Source of the DNA: Halichondria panicea
Taxonomy: Eukaryota > Porifera > Demospongiae > Suberitida > Halichondriidae
Reading direction: 5' to 3'
DNA length: 64,000 bases
Assembly: GCF_963675165.1 (NCBI RefSeq)
Contig: NC_087391.1
Span: forward strand, 3,243,001 to 3,307,000
This document shows positions 59,079 through 64,000 of this stretch, one piece after another; the stretch's first letter is position 1, and each line of letters starts with the position of its first letter. Both the position numbers and the translations under genes were made by a program. The notes beneath the pieces were generated by a model, which did no database searches, was not told where the DNA came from, and was given only the letters and a program-made list of their open reading frames with translations.

Positions 59079-60345
59079 TCACAAGTAATAACTAGGTTTA
59101 TGTTGTGGGTCAATTAATTCTGGTAGAATATGATCAACCTCTTGCCAATGCTCATCAGGTGATATCCGTTCAACAACAACACCTTTTGAGGTATAAACAC
59201 AAAAGTCACACCACTGGGCAGTATATCGTGTAACATAGAGCTGTAGCTGGACTTGGTGGTAGTACGAGTGATTCCTTTTAAGAGATGGTATACCATTCAC
59301 AAGTTGTAAGTAAAACCTCTTCTCTTTACTCTTTACACATTTCCTCAATCGTTTTATCTGCCATACTGTAGGGACATTTGAATTCCGCAATACCAGTAGG
59401 AGTACAATCAATTGACAGATCAAAAACCCAAGCATCAGGGGACGCACCTAGCCAACATTTGTCACTATCAACAACAAACCCTGCTTTCTTTGTGTGTAAG
59501 CCTACATGGTCATTACTTCGCATGTATTTCTCATACTCAATGCGAGCGTTTTCCTCGTGATCTGTTCCCCACCGAATCGCTTTCGGAATGTGCACGAAGG
59601 GCTTGTAGTAAATCGTACACTGAAGAAGTGCTGGTGTCTTTTTTACTTGTTGAAGGATGCGTCCACATTTAGACCCGGTTATTCGGCTCTGTCTTTCGGC
59701 AATCCATAAAGTGCTCGAACTTTGATCTCTAGTTTTCATTTCCAAATCTTCCTGCTGTTTCTTACTAACAGAGAGCTTGTCTAAAATGTCTTCTGCGGTT
59801 ACTCTCTCAGTGACAAACACTTTTGGAACATCAGCAGAATCACAAAATTTGACACTATCATCACACAATCTCACAGAACCAGGCTTCAAACAGTACGTGT
59901 GGTCATTAGCAATTTTGTCAAACGATGGAACAAGTAAATTTAGAAGAGCACATGGTTTGTTGATGCATAGCAACTCGCAACTCACAACGAAGAGCTTCCA
60001 GTGCCAACTTATCAACTTCACGAGTGTGTTGTGGTTGTGGTCGTGGATCATAAACCATCGTGGATCATAAACCATTTGTGAACCCTTTCCACGCATCTTT
60101 GAAGGTAACAGCTCACGCCGACGATCATTTCGACAGGAATTGGATGCACTTTACTGCTGTAGTTGGTCTGTACAGGTTGGTCTGTACAGGTAAGACTTTC
60201 AGGTGCATCTTTAATTCTGAAAAAATCGGCCAGTGCATACGAGAGTGCCCCAATATGCTTACAGCTTCCACAAGGTCCACAACCAGCAGGACAACCACAC
60301 TCAGCACTCAAAATGTCATAGTTGTTCCTATTTAAGCTTATCTCG
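59079..60345 (-). pseudogene. SWIM zinc finger plus YqaJ-like nuclease of the ISL2EU element
   Basis: N-terminal SWIM-type motif SAECGCPAGCGPCGSCKHIG with ALSYALADFF (C-x-C...C-x-H). Then INKPCALLNLLVPSFDKIAN, a long frame with WIAERQSRITGSKCGRIL, KAIRWGTDHEENARIEYEKY, WLGASPDAWVFDL, and GIAEFKCPYSMADKTIEEM. Last, after a frame change, come YYHQVQLQLYVTRYTAQWCD and FCVYTSKGVVVERISPDEHW. G-x(n)-E, LGASPDA, EFKCPYS and HYYQVQxQL form the catalytic signature of YqaJ/lambda-exonuclease folds. A 17-bp duplication (CGTGGATCATAAACCAT, about 60043-60076), a 14-bp one near 60175-60190 and another break the frame. Confidence 0.8.
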
Positions 60346-60804
60346 AGAGAAGAAAGGAAGAATAGGAATCCAGCCTCTATCAGGATAAAAAATCATTTCT
60401 GTGCAGGAAGCATTTGTCCATCCATACTTTATACAAGCGTTTACTCTATGAATCAGTGAAGCGAAAAGTATTTGTAAAGTTAGATAGATCTAGTCTGATA
60501 ATTGCACTCTATAGAGCTGCGTATTTACTTACTGACTGACTAGATCACTTTTATTTCCTTTCGTAGGAGCTCCTCTCTCAATAAGCCAGAACTTCAACTG
60601 CATGGGCTAGATTGCCTTTTTCTGGTTTAAAGTTACTACAACTTTGTACGGTATGAAGTCTTACCACTCATCTATAAATTCATTAATAACTTAGCTCTAT
60701 TCATTTCCTACTCTAGTCCCCTCGACCGGAAGTTCTAATAATACGAATCGTAGTAATGCATACGCCCTATTGGTGCCTGTTGTTTTTATTACAAAGGTAC
60801 GCTA

Positions 60805-60908
60805 TAGCCTAGAGACCAGGCGTTCGTTATCTAGTCTCGAATACCCGCCTCAACATAAAATCTTTTGTTGCGGCGGGTATCGTTTTCTAACGCCTGGTCT
60901 CGAGGCTA
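60805..60908. mobile_element. Intact 104-bp palindromic MITE with 9-bp target duplication
   Basis: Ends TAGCCTAGAGACCAGGCGTT and (reversed) TAGCCTCGAGACCAGGCGTT: 20 bases with one mismatch. The centre is a second palindrome, ATACCCGCC...GGCGGGTAT. The flanks are exact GGTACGCTA at 60796-60804 and 60909-60917. It is the best-defined member of the TAGCCTCG family in this window. Confidence 0.88.
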
Positions 60909-61769
60909 GGTACGCTAAGAGTGTTCTGTATCTGAACATAATTATATTTGCTGACTCAGCGGTTCGAGCATAAAGGGTGTGGTGGCCCGGTGAGCATGAA
61001 GTACAGTGCTAGTGCTAGTGAAGTATGAACAGTTCCAAGTACTGTAGTAGCTATAGCATTAGATATAAGGGGTAGTAGCTAGCTAAAGACTACATAATTA
61101 TAATTATACATATGCAGATACATGAGATACGCAGATACATGAGATACATGTACGTAGCTATTCAGTTAGTGAGAGGCTGTCTTGACTTTTCTCATGACTT
61201 CTTGTGGGATCACAAATGTTAGTGGTAGGGTCACTGTATCAAACAACCTCGATCTTGTATAGGGATGAATCATACATATGTATAATATAGTGATTCCATA
61301 TGTATAATATAGTGATTCCATATGTATAATATAGTGATTCACGATGACAACTAAAAGGAACATGCATGTTCACAGTTGTGATTAGGGGTGGGGTGACTTA
61401 AAGCATTCACTGCATGGCATCAGCAAGAATGTAATTGTAGTGATGATCAAGATAATTTTGTCATTACAATATATACATGCATGCTTATTATTATTTGAAT
61501 CTGGGTGACTGGATTAATTACTGTGCTAAGATTTGAAACTCAAATTTTTGTTATTTAAAATACAGATGGACTATGAGTACACACACCCGTTCAGTTGGTG
61601 CTATTTTATTTAGTTCCTTCGTGCACCCATTTTTGTATGCTTTCTCGCCAGTACTGTTTTATTTGTGTGTGTTTAGAGAAAGAGCTGAGAAAGAGTTTGG
61701 TTATTCCAGATAGTCATGAACAGTGGCTTCTTCAATGCAAAATTTCTCTAAGGATAGTCTCACGTGATA

Positions 61770-61820
61770 CAGCTAGACAGGCCCCCCCCCCTTCAGAGCA
61801 CCCCCCCCCTTCAGAGCAGT
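61770..61820 (+). repeat. Duplicated poly-C tract
   Basis: Two runs of 9-10 C residues, each followed by TTCAGAGCA, make a short tandem duplication. Confidence 0.8.
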
Positions 61821-61834
61821 TCGATTATCAAATC

Positions 61835-61995
61835 AAAAATCTACTATCAGATCGATTGTCAAAGATCGTTTGTCAAAGATCGTTCACGTGTAAATCGAAA
61901 ATCAACTGTAAAAATCGATCTTCAAAAATCGATTTTATATTGGATGTACACGCCTATCACATTCTGCCTGAATTTTGTCGCAAACGGCGTTCCAT
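61835..61995 (+). repeat. Dispersed repeat, inverted copy at 51590-51720
   Basis: CACGTGTAAATCGAAAATCA, ATCGATCTTCAAAAATCGAT, CCTATCACATTCTGCCTGAA and TTTTGTCGCAAACGGCGTT match 51720-51590 in reverse complement. AT-rich ATCGAT palindromes make a fold-back structure likely. No coding capacity. Confidence 0.75.
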
Positions 61996-64000
61996 AAGTT
62001 ACTGGGTCCACTTCTGACCTTGTGTATGCTTTAACTATCTGGTTACAAACAGTTGAAGGTGTTGCCCGCCCTTCTTTGTGTCAGTTGATTTCATGAACCA
62101 CATTTATGGAATGTCTGTACTAAGTTTATTGCGTAGAGTAAGGGCGTGTCCACCGGGTCCACTAAGTTTTATTGATGCACATGTCTTAGTTTGGCTAAAA
62201 ATCAAGTTCAAAATGTACTAAAAATTCACGCTCTCTTGATATTTGGTTCCACCATACTTGTAATTACACCATACTTGACTGTTTGCTTATGTTTGCTTAT
62301 GTTTTGCAGCCAGACTACACCTCAGACAATGCCTCGCGAGAAGAAAGAAGAAAGAACTATTCATTGACTGGCATATGATGTTCACATGTCCATGTCAAAG
62401 CCTCTACTCCACATCAGCTATTAGCCAAGCATTATCGTCATTTATATAGTCCAATCTTTCTAGACACATAGTTTTTGTTATTTTGTGCTATATTGAATCC
62501 CAGAATGCAGTGCCTCCTTGTTATTGTCAGCCTCCATCATCATCGTTCTCAGTCAGAAATGTTCAAAAGTCATCTGAGACGCTCTCAGAGCTGGAACAAC
62601 TAGAGACACACAATCATCATCATCCCAGCCGTTTACGGAGGCGTTTCATATCCATGTAATTTATAGTATTTATGGTTTCAGAAGTGATTCCAGTATTTGT
62701 GATTCCAGTATTTGTAGCCATTTTTTGGCGCATGCTCATTTTACATGCATTTACCACTCAGCTACGTGTATTTGCCACTCAAGATGGAGGCTAACGAGTA
62801 ACATTTTGCGGTTTAGAAAGTGCCACGCCATCGCAAATCCTCTATAACATCCATGTGTTAACAGTATGTATACATTCACACATACTCTCTTTCTCTTTCC
62901 ATGCACCCCTTAGTATGCACCTCTGGACTTCTTTGTAATAGTGCATGGGGAAGAAACTATCGTCGTCATCTACATCTGTGAATTGCTTTGAATAGCAGGT
63001 ACAACGTATAGTGTATACACTTAGCATAGCATATGAAAAGAGAGGTTCTGGGATTGGTTGACAGTTGACACCTCAGGTGTTTTATGATGAATTGACCTTT
63101 AGAAATTTGAATAATTCTTTACACGTACTGTACAATAATTACGCCTATATATACCCTCGGGAGCACTTCTTACACTGCAGTATAGTAGTATACTATGATT
63201 TACCTATTCATCATTTATAGAGGTTGGTTTCATCATCATCATGGGGAAGTGCTCCAATTGAAACCTCATACATAGATCTGCTAGTTAAATAACATAATGC
63301 ATAAAACTACCCACCATTCTATATATAGCGCGAATTTAAATATTTCGTTGAATAAATGTCGTGGGTTAACTGCTCAACATAGATTCTACTCTGTCATCGT
63401 CAAACCTAAAGATGGACAATTTAATATTACATACCTCTTCACTTCCCCCAAACAACTTCTGTCGCACATTCGTCGCACATATGATTGTACAAGTCATAAT
63501 GTAATACGTAGCTGAATAAATCAAGAATACATAGATAAAGACTTACGACGTAGTACTGTGAGCCTGACCATGCATGCGAAAAATAAATTACACCAAGCGA
63601 TAGCTGCTTACATAGCGAAGTGCTTACCACATTTTGACTGTGGTATTTTGACTGTGGTTTCAATTTTTGCTTGTATCACTGCCAGCATAATTTACATTAG
63701 TTTCAGGCAGAGATATCTGAGAGAGTTGATGTACCTAGTGAGTTGTACCTAGTGAGTTGTCCATTAGCTGCTCCGCTTTGCAACTAGCTGACTCTATTCC
63801 AGTTTGACCTGGTATAAAATAATGCCATCACAATTATGCAAAAAATATCTGATTAACTTTCGTATGTAGTGCAGAAAAGCGTTAGTGAGTACGTCTATGC
63901 GTCTATGCGATGAGAAAGATGTATGTCTTTGTTTTAATGCATTGGTTACACTTCTGGTTACACTTCTTTAATACACGTAAATTACCATACCCTTGTCATG

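Larger units (their letters stand above)
58290..60773. mobile_element. ISL2EU-type DNA transposon (THAP/DDE plus YqaJ)
   Basis: Inverted ends: left CCAATAGGGCGTATGCATTA then CTAC; the right end reversed is identical for these 24 bases. Both continue with TATTATTAGA(A)CTTCCGGTCGA. Inside are two convergent genes: THAP plus DDE_4-like transposase (58390-58960, plus strand) and a SWIM/YqaJ nuclease gene (60345-59079, minus strand). From established knowledge, ISL2EU (IS4EU) elements encode a transposase and a YqaJ-like nuclease, which fits. Both genes are damaged, so this copy is non-autonomous. Confidence 0.75.
60920..64000. other. No gene recognised in the right-hand end of the window
   Basis: AT-rich, with short tandem repeats (CCATATGTATAATATAGTGATT at about 61292-61340; TTTGCTTATG twice near 62283; GATTCCAGTATTTGT near 62690) and the dispersed repeat at 61835-61995. 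Open frames of 60-74 codons show no motif. Confidence 0.45.

Overview
The window reads as repeat-rich genomic DNA of an early-branching animal, most likely a demosponge (inference from the transposon families, short GT-AG introns and AT-rich spacers; I cannot confirm the species). I see no bacterial operons, no rRNA or tRNA genes and no clearly recognisable host housekeeping gene. Nearly every coding stretch is an intact or decayed mobile-element gene.

Layout. A large inverted repeat dominates the left 25 kb: left arm 1-4664 (cut by the window edge) and right arm 20022-25464. Each arm carries a fragment of a RAG1 N-terminal-like zinc-finger gene, a piggyBac-type MITE, and remnants of two unrecognised transposon-associated genes. 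The 15 kb spacer holds a TTAA-flanked autonomous piggyBac element (4671-8838) with a four-exon transposase gene that reads intact over 621 codons; a Harbinger-like MITE (12792-13128); a decayed KDZ-like transposase with telomere-like repeats in an intron (14551-15900); and a Tc1/mariner/IS630-type element (16071-18676) that carries a second, convergent gene ending in a SHOCT-like motif.

From 26 to 44 kb there are two BEL/Pao retrotransposon pol remnants (minus strand), an unrecognised DDE-like transposon gene, more piggyBac and hAT-like MITEs, another IS630-like transposase in pieces, an integrase-like fragment, a hAT C-terminus, a DIRS-type gag and a piggyBac fragment.

At 45127-48331 (minus strand) lies the most interesting locus: a RAG1-like gene of about 11 exons. 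It has the RAG1-type N-terminal zinc region, RING-like fingers, a GGR motif like the nonamer-binding region, and a DDE-like core with a C-terminal GEQGAEAIH motif. It is broken by several frameshifts, some of which are exact short tandem duplications.

The right third holds a second integrase-like fragment (52733-53380), a MITE with 25-bp perfect terminal inverted repeats (53442-54111; partial copy near 37590), an unrecognised three-exon gene (55095-56008), a RING-like fragment, and an ISL2EU-type element (58290-60773) with convergent THAP/DDE and SWIM/YqaJ genes.

A cross-cutting signal is the high density of exact 7-17 bp tandem duplications. They break many ORFs, and removing one copy restores the frame in many cases. 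Either this lineage has an unusual mutation process or the assembly contains a systematic artefact.
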